Shown here piece after piece: positions 47,274 through 58,415 of a stretch of 64,000 nt of DNA. The stretch lies in NCBI GenBank assembly GCA_022376925.1, contig JAIOJX010000025.1:182031801-182095800 (forward strand). The letters are read 5' to 3'. Numbering within the stretch: position 1 is the first letter of the stretch; each line of letters opens with the position of its first letter. A program made the translations under genes and the position numbers. This DNA is from Tragulus kanchil (taxonomy: Eukaryota; Chordata; Mammalia; Artiodactyla; Tragulidae). The notes below the pieces were generated by a model. The model was not told the DNA's origin. It did not search any database and saw nothing but the letters and a program-made list of their open reading frames with translations.

Positions 47274-49454
47274 TCTGAAGATGTCCTGGGAGGGGCAATG
47301 GAAATGAAGAGAAACACGCTTCAGAGATTGGTCAGTAGGTCATTTGTGTAAATTCTTTATCATGATGCTTTCTCAGGACAAATATTTGTTCTTGTAGCTT
47401 TCACATAGATAAGGGCGTGGCTTTACACTGTAGTAAGATATTGTTTCTCATGGGTTCCCCAGGTAGTGAGTTCTAATAAAGCATATGATCCCTGACTTAT
47501 GAATGAGGTAATGGGGAGAGTGAACAGGAGGAAGAGAGGGCGTGACCAAACATCTGAGCAAGTAACTGTCCCCTCTAAGTCTCGTGCATCCTTTAGTCCC
47601 AGCCTTTCTCGGTGTGAGCTCATGCTCCCCACTGAAGGGCAATTCCTCAGCAGTATCATCACCCGTAACACTCTCATGCCCAGTAGTGATAGTATTCCCT
47701 TGCTCCCTCCTTTATGGTGTCATCTCTCCAGCCTTCCTTCCACGTGTTCCTCTCCTTGTTCATTCCCTTAATAAATATCATTTAATGCCCCCTACGTGAG
47801 AATCATCACATTGGATTCAGTGAAGCTGAAACAACACCAAGAGGAATATGGTGCAACCCTTGCCAGCCACTTTCTAAGGAAATAAGAAAGGAAATGGCAT
47901 GCATGCACACACAAAATACCTAGAATTCTGGACATAAACATGCTGAACTATGCCAAGTGGTAAACTGGAGATAAAGGCAAAATTCTTTGGAAGGAATGCA
48001 GAGGGGAAAAATGTGAACTCCAACATTGGGATGTGAGAGAAAAAAAAACAGTGAGGGAAATTGCTGCCCCCTTGGCCTGAAGTGACAGATAGGAGTTGAA
48101 GTGGCTGAAGTGAAGGAAGGGCACTTCCAGTCAAGGGACCAGTGGAGACAAAGCGAGAGTGAGAGCGGAGACCCCAGAGAGGAATCCATAGGCCATGGTT
48201 GCAAGAATCTTAAAGGGCAACCTGAGGAGCCCCTTTGTGTTCCAGAGCTGGGCACTATCATCATTGAGGGTGAAATTTGCGAAGATCAAGCAGCTGTGCA
48301 TATGCGCGATCCTTGCTTCTCCCATCCTGCAGGTCTGTCCTGCTGTCATTTTCCCTCAGTAAGGGAAAATCTGAAGATGTCCTGGGAGGGGCAATGGAAA
48401 TGAAGAGAAACACGCTTCAGAGATTGGTCAGTAGGTCATTTGTGTAAATTCTTTATCATGATGCTTTCTCAGGACAAATATTTGTTCTTGTAGCTTTCAC
48501 ATAGATAAGGGCGTGGCTTTACACTGTAGTAAGATATTGTTTCTCATGGGTTCCCCAGGTAGTGAGTTCTAATAAAGCATATGATCCCTGACTTATGAAT
48601 GAGGTAATGGGGAGAGTGAACAGGAGGAAGAGAGGGCGTGACCAAACATCTGAGCAAGTAACTGTCCCCTCTAAGTCTCGTGCATCCTTTAGTCCCAGCC
48701 TTTCTCGGTGTGAGCTCATGCTCCCCACTGAAGGGCAATTCCTCAGCAGTATCATCACCCGTAACACTCTCATGCCCAGTAGTGATAGTATTCCCTTGCT
48801 CCCTCCTTTATGGTGTCATCTCTCAGCCTTCCTTCCACGTGTTCCTCTCCTTGTTCATTCCCTTAATAAATATCATTTAATGCCCCCTACGTGAGAATCA
48901 TCACATTGGATTCAGTGAAGCTGAAACAACACCAAGAGGAATATGGTGCAACCCTTGCCAGCCACTTTCTAAGGAAATAAGAAAGGAAATGGCATGCATG
49001 CACACACAAAATACCTAGAATTCTGGACATAAACATGCTGAACTATGCCAAGTGGTAAACTGGAGATAAAGGCAAAATTCTTTGGAAGGAATGCAGAGGG
49101 GAAAAATGTGAACTCCAACATTGGGATGTGAGAGAAAAAAAAACAGTGAGGGAAATTGCTGCCCCCTTGGCCTGAAGTGACAGATAGGAGTTGAAGTGGC
49201 TGAAGTGAAGGAAGGGCACTTCCAGTCAAGGGACCAGTGGAGACAAAGCGCGAGAGTGAGAGCGGAGACCCCAGAGAGGAATCCATAGGCCATGGTTGCA
49301 AGAATCTTAAAGGGCAACCTGAGGAGCCCCTTTGTGTTCCAGAGCTGGGCACTATCATCATTGAGGGTGAAATTTGCGAAGATCAAGCAGCTGTGCATAT
49401 GCGCGATCCTTGCTTCTCCCATCCTGCAGGTCTGTCCTGCTGTCATTTTCCCTC
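47274..49454 (+). repeat. Tandem duplication 18 (copies 47274-48357 and 48370-49454)
   Basis: Direct copies offset about 1096 bp. Differences are 'tctccagcc' versus 'tctcagcc' and 'aagcgagagtg' versus 'aagcgcgagagtg'. The 12-bp spacer 48358-48369 ('agtaagggaaaa') looks like a shortened form of what precedes copy 1 ('attaggaagggggaaaa'), so here the right-hand piece starts noisily. Copy 1 shares about 50 bp with duplication 17. Confidence 0.95.
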
Positions 49455-50590
49455 TGCCTGCCATGCGCATTACCCACTGGCTGCTCTTCCTCTGCATCAG
49501 GATGTGTCTGGGAGAGCAAAGGCAATAACGATTAAACAAAGAGAGGTGAGAGGTGGTTTGAGATAGTCCCCTGCCTGTAGACAGAGGCTGAACCTGGAAT
49601 TCCAACCTATAAAGTATTTTTTTAAAAATGTAAAGGAGCCAACAGGAAAAGGTTATCTGGGAAAGAACAAAATATGGGTCCTTTGTAGACTACGGGATTT
49701 GCTAGATAAACTGGAAATGGAGAAGTCATGGAAGACAGTCATGACCAGAGATGTATTATGTAATTTAAATTTTCTTCTCATCATGATCCTTTAACACATT
49801 CATTTTTTGGACTCTGTTTGACTTGCTTATCTCTTAAATGGTTCTTTCAAACAAAGCTGGTTTTGAGTAGCATCTTAAAGTGAAGTCTCTTTAGTTGAAG
49901 TTCCTTGGTTCTAGGCCAAGGGATGAATTTTATTTTGAAATATCTGGCAGGATGGTGATAGGGATCAGAGAGCTAAAGTGGGAAAGGAAAGGCTGTTTGG
50001 GTATTAAAACGACAAACTTATAAGCAAAAGCAAGTGTCTTTTATTTGTTAGAAGAATGACAGGTACAATTTATTCCACTTTACGGATGTTTATGTAAGGA
50101 AAGTAGAAAAATGATCTCGGCTTTAAAAAACTCCAAGTCCCATTCCAGTCATTCTTCGTAAGAGCTGACTTGTAATGAATATGTATTAATAAATGTTTAC
50201 TGAAATGCACCATCTCATTCCATAAGGATTTAAAGCCACTTACAAAGATTATAAAATACAGAAAGAACCCTTAGGTCAAAAGAGGGTGAGAACAAAAGGA
50301 CAAAACAAATCAATAAGAAATGAAAGGATGAGACTAATACAAAAGTGCATTCATACCCATGAACATGCATGTACCTGTGTTACACATTTATAGAACATGT
50401 GTGTTTCCTTGTGTCTGGGTATGCCAAAGGGCATTCTCAAGTTATTCATCATTACAAATGATATTAGTTATAATGGAGAAAAAGATTCCATAAACTTTAA
50501 ATATACTTTTTTTCTGCCACTCAATGAAAAAGATCATGAACATAAATACATTTTAAATATTAGTTATTGTTACTTTGGAGAAGGGAATGG
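49455..50590. other. Unannotated flanking DNA
   Basis: AT-rich DNA downstream of C1QTNF7. Open frames on the minus strand (such as 49015-49605) are formed by low-stop purine-rich text and overlap several other frames; no domain is seen. Confidence 0.45.
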
Positions 50591-50592
50591 CT

Positions 50593-50632
50593 ACACACAC
50601 AGACACACACAAACACACACACACATACATGT
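50593..50632 (+). repeat. (CA)n microsatellite
   Basis: Interrupted dinucleotide tract, 'acacacacagacacacacaa' then 'acacacacacacatacatg'. It is a plausible polymorphic marker, single-copy here. Confidence 0.92.
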
Positions 50633-50929
50633 TCTTGTCAAGATTAATCTGAACAGAAGCCAGGACCGGGGAGGACCATGTTTTCCATAGGCTTCATGCG
50701 ACCTTCAATGAGGGATCAACATCAAGCTTAAGATGTACCAAATATGCTGGGTAACTGAAGAGATTTTTGGAGAGGAAAATTAAAAATAGAAAACAACGTA
50801 AAATTTGCCATGAGGACTGCTTAAACGCTGTGCTACGGTTTCTGAAAGATACATTGGCATGAACGTGTCTCTTCTTTCTGGGATTCCCAGCCTCAGCAAT
50901 AAAGACATCTGAGGACAGATCGTTCTTTG

Positions 50930-51100
50930 TTCTGTGGGTCTGTCCTGAGCATCCTTGGACAGGTAGCAGTATCCCTGACCTCTCCCCTGGAGGTACCAGG
51001 AGCAGCCTCTTCAGCGACGAACAATCAACATTGTCCCCAGATAGTGCTAAGGGTCCCCGGGCCACAATTGTCCCCAGCTGAGAACTTCTGTGCAGTATGT
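50930..51100 (-). mobile_element. MER5A-like hAT DNA transposon fossil
   Basis: 'gggtctgtcctgagcatcct', 'tccctgacctctcccctgga', 'caatcaacattgtccccaga' and 'gtccccagctgagaacttct' follow the reversed MER5A consensus order, including the terminal 'tgagaac'. It is an old eutherian non-autonomous element. Confidence 0.75.
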
Positions 51101-51449
51101 TCAAGGTGGCACAGTCTACTCAGACCCCACAATCTGTTTGCCAACCACTATGTTTCCACATGATCTTTTTTTCACAGACATAACCACATGACTGGTCATC
51201 ATTTCAGGTAAGATATTTGCTCCCTCTGAGAACCCCTAGCTGAATTGTATCCTGTCTTGAAAGTATGCAAGAAGCATCCAGAAACTATGCCCTCATCCCC
51301 ATTTCTTCTCATCATAGCCAACATATTTCTTTTTTGTTTTTGTCTAGGATACAAACATCATAGCGTTTTCAACTTCTAAGCTTGTATTCCTAGAAAATAA
51401 TAAATAATGTATACACAAAGATTTAATTATAAGAAAGAGCCTTGCAGCA

Positions 51450-51615
51450 AAGTTCATAAGATAGAAAACTGGGAAATAACCTACGTGTCTGATGATAGAA
51501 GAGAGGTTAAATGAGCTGTGATACATTCATCCAATAGAATATATACAGGGTCATTACAAGTGATGAGGATAGAAATGCATTGGCACCATAAGATGTTCAG
51601 TAAATATTAACAGAA
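51450..51615 (+). mobile_element. Old L1 3' fragment (mostly repeated to about 52727)
   Basis: 'gggaaataacctacgtgtct', 'taaatgagctgtgatacatt' and 'catccaatagaatatataca' resemble the L1M ORF2 C-terminal/3' section. It straddles the left edge of duplication 19. Confidence 0.6.
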
Positions 51616-53698
51616 CAGAGTGCATTGCTAGAAACTCTTCTCAGAGGTCATCTATTTTTAAACTCTTCTCAGTGATTATCCCATTTTTAAAGTCTGTTTG
51701 CATGTGTGCATAGATAAAAAGTAGTTATTAACAGAGCTATTTTAATTTCTACCCTTTTGATCTTGAATTTCAATTTTTATAATAAACATATTTTACATAA
51801 AGATTTTATATCAGCACTTAGATAGTCAGGGTCCTTACACATGATTACACTCCCAGAGGACTGCAGAGAAAAAAGTCTAAGGGAGGAAAAAGATGTCTCA
51901 ACATTATAGGTTGATGTATGCACCAAAACCATCTTTAAAGTTTTCTGGTGACCCATTTGCCTATCTATTCCAGAGGATTCTTTAAAGCCAAAAGAAAGCA
52001 AAACAACCCTAGTGTGGATACATTTTAAATTATCCCACCCTAACTTAAAACGGGGAAGGAAATAAGTCTTGAACCGACATCCATTTACTGTATTTTTATT
52101 AGTCAGGAACTATAAATCCAATGGGTTAACCACAGTATGAAGTCATTTAGAACCTAAGCGTTTCTTGGATGGAAAAGGCGTTTATGAGCAGCCATATGAA
52201 GAAGACTGGATCATGGCTCCATTCCAGTACCATATGGAGGTGGCAGGATTTATGGAACGAAAGTCTTGCTCAGTCTGATCAGAATTCCAAGAAATGTCTG
52301 AAAACACTGAAAGCAGAAGAATCGTAAATTCTAAGAGGTTGCATCCCTGCTTTTAAATCTATGCTCTGTGTGTTACAAGATTGCTTGTAAGATGCTGCCT
52401 CCACTGAAATGAACAATGGGAAAAAGCTGTGTCTATAATCTCTCCCTACCACAGCTTCAGACAGCATTCTTAGCACTGTAGGGCATCTGTATGATTATTA
52501 TTGAAGTTACTCTGAAAGGAAGACAGGGTATTGCAAGGATTTTCTGCAGAAACACCCAGGTTTTGCCACACAATCGGTCCTCAGGAAATAACCTACGTGT
52601 CTGATGATAGAAGAGAGGTTAAATGAGCTGTGATACATTCATCCAATAGAATATATACAGGGTCATTACAAGTGATGAGGATAGAAATGCATTGGCACCA
52701 TAAGATGTTCAGTAAATATTAACAGAACAGAGTGCATTGCTAGAAACTCTTCTCAGAGGTCATCTTTTTTTAAACTCTTCTCAGTGATTATCCCATTTTT
52801 AAAGTCTGTTTGCATGTGTGCATAGATAAAAAGTAGTTATTAACAGAGCTATTTTAATTTCTACCCTTTTGATCTTGAATTTCAATTTTTATAATAAACA
52901 TATTTTACATAAAGATTTTATATCAGCACTTAGATAGTCAGGGTCCTTACACATGATTACACTCCCAGAGGACTGCAGAGAAAAAAGTCTAAGGGAGGAA
53001 AAAGATGTCTCAACATTATAGGTTGATGTATGCACCAAAACCATCTTTAAAGTTTTCTGGTGACCCATTTGCCTATCTATTCCAGAGGATTCTTTAAAGC
53101 CAAAAGAAAGCAAAACAACCCTAGTGTGGATACATTTTAAATTATCCCACCCTAACTTAAAACGGGGAAGGAAATAAGTCTTGAACCGACATCCATTTAC
53201 TGTATTTTTATTAGTCAGGAACTATAAATCCAATGGGTTAACCACAGTATGAAGTCATTTAGAACCTAAGCGTTTCTTGGATGGAAAAGGCGTTTATGAG
53301 CAGCCATATGAAGAAGACTGGATCATGGCTCCATTCCAGTACCATATGGAGGTGGCAGGATTTATGGAACGAAAGTCTTGCTCAGTCTGATCAGAATTCC
53401 AAGAAATGTCTGAAAACACTGAAAGCAGAAGAATCGTAAATTCTAAGAGGTTGCATCCCTGCTTTTAAATCTATGCTCTGTGTGTTACAAGATTGCTTGT
53501 AAGATGCTGCCTCCACTGAAATGAACAATGGGAAAAAGCTGTGTCTATAATCTCTCCCTACCACAGCTTCAGACAGCATTCTTAGCACTGTAGGGCATCT
53601 GTATGATTATTATTGAAGTTACTCTGAAAGGAAGACAGGGTATTGCAAGGATTTTCTGCAGAAACACCCAGGTTTTGCCACACAATCGGTCCTCAGGA
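51472..53698 (+). repeat. Tandem duplication 19 (copies 51472-52586 and 52584-53698)
   Basis: Direct copies offset 1112 bp. The join shares 'gga' with no spacer. The difference I noticed is 'catctatttttaaac' versus 'catcttttttaaac'. Content is mainly unrecognised unique DNA, duplicated together with short open frames. Confidence 0.95.
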
Positions 53699-53770
53699 CC
53701 CCTATTCCGCTTCAGCTGATACTGTGGGCTGATCAGAAGGGAATCAAGCATCAAGAGATTTGGGTATCCG

Positions 53771-53856
53771 TGGTGAACTTGGAACCAACCCCTCACCATA
53801 CTTAATAACAACTGGTGAACCTGGAACCAACCCCTCACCATACTTAATAACAACTG
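53771..53856 (+). repeat. 42-bp minisatellite, two units
   Basis: Two adjacent 42-bp units start 'tggtgaac' at 53771 and 53813 and end '...cttaataacaac'. They differ by one base ('gaacttgg' versus 'gaacctgg'). The scale is unlike the ~1.1 kb duplications, so this may be a genuine short tandem duplication. It lies only about 70 bp beyond the end of duplication 19. Confidence 0.9.
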
Positions 53857-53994
53857 TATTCAGAACTAAAATTAAAGTACAGCTGCCTCAAGTGTTTCTG
53901 TGGCCAGAGTATTGGCAGAAAATAATTAGATGGTTAGTAAGTGAGATGGTCAGAGCCCAGGACTCACATGCTGTTGTTTATGTACACGTTATGA

Positions 53995-54200
53995 ACACAC
54001 TCAGTGCTATTCTACTCTTTCGTGACTCCATGGACTGTAACCCTCCAGGCTCCTCTGTCCATGGAATTCTCCAACCCAGAATACTGCAGTGGCTTGCTTT
54101 TCCTTCTCCAGAGAATCTTTCCAACCCAGGGACTGAATCTGCATCTAATGCATTGGCAGGAGGATTCTTTACCACCTCGCCATGTGGGAAGTCCCAAACC
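53995..54200 (-). mobile_element. Bov-tA SINE
   Basis: 'cgtgactccatggactgtaa', 'ctcctctgtccatggaattc', 'tccttctccagagaatcttt' and 'aggaggattctttaccacct' plus 'atgtgggaagtccc' give a complete minus-strand Bov-tA. Confidence 0.92.
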
Positions 54201-54599
54201 AGGATACACATACATCAATATATAAAAGTTAGATGCATACACAAGAAGCCCTTATCCACTTGACTGCTCCTAGGCACAAAATTCAGACTCAATTCAGGAT
54301 GTCCAATCAAATTTGAGTTTCATCTAGCACAACAAATAATTGTTTAGTTTAGGAACGTCCCAAACATTTAACTGGGTGCCTTGTAGTCTTATTTGTTAAA
54401 TCTGACAACTCTACCCCACTAGAATTCTCCTACAAAGGCATGATATGAATCTAAGTGACCTACAGAATGGCTACATATTTATTTCTCCTATAATAGGAAG
54501 CAGCTTTTCTTATGAGAAGGGATTCTTAGCTTCCCAAAACAGCATCAAAGAGCTAGATTTAACTGAATCAGAAAGAATAAGAAAAGCTGGTTGGTAAGT

Positions 54600-55050
54600 C
54601 AGAAGGCAGAAGCTCTCATCTCAGCTATTGCGCTCTGAGCCCCCAGGCCACAGGCATGAGACCCTGCATCAAGGCCTCAGAAGCAGAGCCTAGAACCAAG
54701 GTCACCTTCAAAACTGACTGAGTCCCTTTGTAACTGTTATCAAACCCCCCCTGCTCATCACTAACAAGCTTCCTGACTCCCAATTAAGCAAATATGCCCA
54801 CTTCAGTAAACACCCTATAGGGTCTGAACCAACCACATGATGTCAACCTTCCAACAGGAATTTTGTCTTCAGACTATAAAAATTAGCTATTAACCCATGA
54901 AAACTGACTCCCCTTGGTCTGTCAGGAGGCTGACTTGCTGTGCCTGCCGTGCCCACATTATCTCTGCTCTTTGTTCTTAGTACATCCACTCCTGCTGAAA
55001 TTCTCTGTCTCTGGAAATTCTTTTCCAACCCATGCTCGGATTGCCTCAAT
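54600..55050 (+). mobile_element. Candidate solo LTR remnant
   Basis: The layout resembles an endogenous-retrovirus LTR: C-rich upstream text, a TATA-like 'actataaaaattag' at about 54874, then 'cttgctgtgcctgccgtgcc' and a T/C-rich downstream part. No flanking gag/pol/env-like frame is seen, so at most it is a solo LTR. I cannot assign a family. Confidence 0.35.
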
Positions 55051-55439
55051 ATTGGTAATTCCAATAACCAGCTTTGCGTGACTTTGGACAAGTCACCTAG
55101 ATCCTGTGTCAGTTTCCACAGTATGTCTGAAGTGGAAACGAAGTGTCTTGCCATCCTTTCTCTGAACTCCGGGCAGACGCTGCTAATTGATCAAAGTGCT
55201 CCTCCCCACTAGTCCAGGGGCAGCTCAGAATTCTTCTTGGCAGAATCTCCAGGAGGCCACCGTCCACAGACAAGACCATCCTTTCGAGCAGAAGTCCATT
55301 TGCCTTCCTTGAATTAAATGAACCAGCTGTAATGAAAATTTGGAATCCTTTATGTTCCAAATTCAACCCTAAAAGGCAAGATCATACCTAGTTTTATGCT
55401 ATCAGTTCAAAGCAAAACATGACAACTACCTTCTGATGT

Positions 55440-55830
55440 AGATTTTTTTGGCCTTATTCCTTTATCTCAAACTTTTTATTTTGTATTAGGGTATGTCCAA
55501 CTAACAATGTGTGATAGTTTCAGCAGAACAGCACAGGGACTCAGTGATACTTGTATATGGATCCATTCTCCCCCAAACTCCCCTCCAGTTCAGGCTGCTA
55601 TATAACACTGAGCAGAGTTCCATGTGCTACACAGTAGGTGCTTGTTGGTTATCCACGTTAAATACAGCGGTCCGTAGCTGTCCATACCAACTCCCTAACT
55701 ATTCCTGCCCCCTCAACCTTCCTCCTGGAACCATAAGTTCATTCTCTAAGTCTCTGAGTCTGTTTCTAAGTTCATCTGTATTATTTCTTTTTAGATTCCA
55801 CCTATAAGGAATGTCATAGAATTTTTCTTA
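55440..55830 (-). mobile_element. L1 3'UTR fragment
   Basis: 'agagttccatgtgctacaca', 'gtaggtgcttgttggttatc', 'ctctgagtctgtttctaagt' and 'ttagattccacctataagga' are the reverse complement of ruminant L1 3' sequence. It is 5'-truncated. Confidence 0.8.
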
Positions 55831-57150
55831 GTTCAAAGCAGGAGATATGGTCAAGGAGTTCTGCTTTGACCAGACCTTGTAGGAACTGCCCTTGAGGACC
55901 TCATGGAGGATGTAACAGGTCCTGATTCCCTCCCTCAACATTAACCTTGACTCCTCTCCCCTTCATGTCTATTTCCTTTTGCACTCATGGACTCCCACTG
56001 GCTTCTTCACCTCTGTATATCTTTTCTATCCTGTGAATTCTACTTTCTTGTCATTTCAACCTTTTCTGGCCACTCATAGTCCAATGCATGGAATCTTTCT
56101 TGCTTCAGGTCCAAGTGGTTGATCTCTGCCTGATTCTCTCCCCACCTCTCAGTTCAGATGCCCCAGAGGGAGAGTCTTGCAGGGAGGCTGGTCCCTGTTT
56201 GCCAAGGGGCCAGCCTGGGGATTGGCTGTGTGCTGAGTCAGAGACTTCTACCAGTCCAGCCAGCCAGCCAGGACCGGAAAGACCTGGTATAAAACATGGC
56301 TGCCTGGGCAAAGCCCATCAGCAGAAGACATTAGCGTTTTGTTTCTTTTCTTTCTTTCTTTCTTTTCAAAAGGATCTGAAGGGCAGACACCACGATGTTC
56401 ATAACATCCTAGGGTTTCTCAAAGACCCAAGATGACCATGCATGTGAAAAGTGACTGTTCTAGCTGGTTTCTTCCCAAATCAGGCCTCAAGGCAGGGACT
56501 TGAGTGTACGTGGTTTCTTTGGGAGGTGCTAGAAACACCAGTAAAGTAGTGAGGAAGCCATGGAGGGAAAGGAAGACAGCTCATTTGTGTGTGTTACTAA
56601 GCAATGACCACTGTCGCTGACAGAAGCTTATCCCAGAGGGAAGCTGGGAAAATGGAAGAAAACACATACCCCAGAATGAGCTCACCCCCAGATTGTGGAA
56701 GCTGGAGTGTTTAGAGACCAACTCCCAAGAGCTTGGGTGGGTGGTTTCCCAACACTTGGGCAATGCACGGGCGCTGCGATCGCACTGTGTCTTCTCAAGG
56801 TTCTGGAAAGAGGCCCCAGGCACAGAGAGGGAGGCAAGACAAATGGACAAGCTTCCTGAATTCGTTAAGGTCTGAGGAGTGGAGGAGAGGCACTGGCTTC
56901 CCCTGCCGCAGCCCTCTGTCCACTCTAAGGTCAATGTCAGCTCCGTGAGGGTGGGGAAACAGTGCCTGGCTCTTAATAGTCACTCAATGCATATTTAAAT
57001 GATAAATGAGTCAATGATAGAAAGTTCTACATTCTTTCTTGTTTGTTTGCCTCCTAACACCAGCGAAGGGGTTAATATGATGGACAAGGATAAAGGGAGT
57101 GTTAAATGGGGCTTAGGACCATCAGCTGGTACCAGGAAAGGTCTGGTGTT
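55831..57150. other. Unannotated flanking DNA
   Basis: Sequence is somewhat GC-richer around 56100-56960, with a short TTTC run at 56346-56366. I see no exon with flanking splice sites and no recognised domain in the open frames (the longest about 117 codons, minus). Confidence 0.45.
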
Positions 57151-57151
57151 T

Positions 57152-57295
57152 AATACCAACTCTTTTTTTTCTTTAAATATGGAACACTTCATAAATTTGT
57201 ATGTCATCCTTGCTCAGGGACCATGCTAATCTCCTCTGTATCATTCCAATTTTAGTATATGTGCTGCCAAAGCAAGCCCAATACCAACTCTTTTT
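57152..57295 (-). pseudogene. RNU6: U6 snRNA retropseudogene with perfect 16-bp target-site duplications
   Basis: The reverse complement of 57176-57277 follows U6 snRNA almost end to end: 'ggcagcacatatactaaaat', 'tggaatgatacagaggagat', 'tagcatggtccctgagcaag', 'gatgacatacaaatttatga', 'agtgttccatat'. Several substitutions are present (for example 'cgattc'-type and 'gcgcaagg' positions changed), so it is a decayed copy. An A-rich tail (T-rich on +, 57161-57174) follows the RNA 3' end. The 16-mer aataccaactcttttt flanks it exactly at 57152-57167 and 57280-57295. Together these show L1-machinery retroposition of a U6 transcript. No U6-type upstream promoter (PSE/TATA) is evident. Confidence 0.95.
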
Positions 57296-57397
57296 GTATC
57301 AACACTGTGACTTGGACAAAGCAGAAGAAATACCTTCTTTCTACATACTCTTCACAGTGTATTTTAATGACTTCTTTTCTGCAATCTGTCCTTTGTA

Positions 57398-57748
57398 TTC
57401 ATTTCAGATTTTTTTTTTTTTAAGATTTATTTACTTATTTTTGGGCGGGGGTCGGGTTGGGGAGGGAGGGGAGCGGGCGGGCCACTTCTATTGGTCTTTC
57501 GTTTCTCTGTTTTCATCTGTCTTTGTTCTTTGGCTCCTGTGGGCCTCCCATCGTGGTGGCATCTGTCGTTGCAGAGCGCCGGCTCTGGGCGCATGCGCTC
57601 CAGAGCTCCGGCTCGTCGATTGGACATATCCGTCCAGCTGCTCCGCGGCACGTGGGATCTTCCCAGGCCAGGGATCAAACCGGCGCCCCTTGCACTGCGA
57701 GGCGGTGTCCTTACCCACTGGACCACCAGGGGAAGCCCTTCATTTCAG
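57398..57748 (-). mobile_element. CHR-type SINE with 10-bp target-site duplication
   Basis: The body at 57408-57738 reads in reverse from an A-rich tail (T-run on +) to a 'ggaccaccaggggaagccc' head. Flanking direct repeats are ttcatttcag at 57398-57407 and 57739-57748. It is longer and more GC-rich ('gcgcatgcgctccagagctc') than the Bov-tA elements. Confidence 0.92.
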
Positions 57749-57790
57749 TTTGATTTCAGCTGAATATTATGATGATTAAGGGAGGGGGCC

Positions 57791-58154
57791 ATATTTGTCT
57801 TCTTTTTTTTTTAGGATTTATTTATTTATTTATTTTGGGGAGGTGGGGTAGGGAGGGAGGGGAGCAGGTGGGCTACTTCTATTGGTCTTTCATTTGTCTA
57901 TTTTCATCCATCTTTGTTCTTTGGCCTGTGGTGGGCCTCCCACCTCAGTGGCCTCTGTTGTTGCAGAGCACCGGCTCTGGGCGCATGTGCTCCAGAGCTC
58001 CAGCGCTCCAGCTCGGTAATTGGACACATTGGTCCAGCCGCTCCATGACACGTGGGATCTTTCCAGGCCAGGGATCGAACCGGCGCCCCTTGCACTGCAA
58101 GGCAGTGTCCTTACCCACTGGACCACCAGGGGAAGCCCCATATTTGTCTTCTTT
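57791..58154 (-). mobile_element. CHR-type SINE with 15-bp target-site duplication
   Basis: A second member of the same subtype, same orientation, about 50 bp further on. The body at 57806-58139 ends 'ccaccaggggaagcccc'. Perfect direct repeats atatttgtcttcttt lie at 57791-57805 and 58140-58154. Different target duplications show two independent insertions rather than one duplicated element. Confidence 0.93.
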
Positions 58155-58415
58155 CCCCAATGCTGCACTCCCAAGAACAACCCAGAGTCCTACTCCTGCT
58201 TAAACCCAAGCCAACCAGATGGCAAACAGGACAGCAGCAGTGAGTGTGAGTGGACAATATGAACCCACCTCCATCGATAGGGGACATGCCTCCGTGTAAT
58301 CACGCTTCCCTCCTTGGACACCACTAAAACAATTGCAAAATGTACTCATAAGTCACAAGTGGAGCAAAATGCTGGCTTTCCCAATACTGGCTTTTCCCAA
58401 AATCAGAGAATGCAA

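Larger units (their letters stand above)
45143..47326 (+). repeat. Tandem duplication 17 (copies 45143-46231 and 46233-47326), cutting C1QTNF7
   Basis: Direct copies offset 1090, then 1088 bp. Copy 1 starts inside the C1q-domain coding sequence (about residue 226) and covers the stop and roughly 900 bp of 3'UTR. Copy 2 lacks two bases near its start ('ggcttcggggtcc' versus 'ggcttgggtcc'). Differences such as 'gggagggcaatgg' versus 'gggaggggcaatgg' and 'ggaaggggaaaaagtc' versus 'ggaagggggaaaaaaaagtc' sit in homopolymers at the end of copy 1. Confidence 0.95.

Noticed and set aside
49015..49605. 196-codon minus-strand open frame, the longest in the window
   Set aside because: Its content changes between the two copies of duplication 18 through small indels (the equivalent in copy 1 is 114 codons), overlapping frames are equally open and no motif is present.
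50593..50632. CRISPR-like or regularly spaced repeats
   Set aside because: This is a simple CA microsatellite, and no direct-repeat/spacer array exists anywhere in the window; the genome is mammalian.
57176..57277. Functional U6 snRNA gene
   Set aside because: Multiple substitutions, an A-rich tail and target-site duplications mark a retropseudogene, and the proximal promoter elements of real U6 genes are not seen.
57201..57779. 192-codon + strand open frame
   Set aside because: Most of it is antisense CHR SINE and U6 pseudogene sequence; SINE-derived frames of this kind occur at other SINEs in the window.
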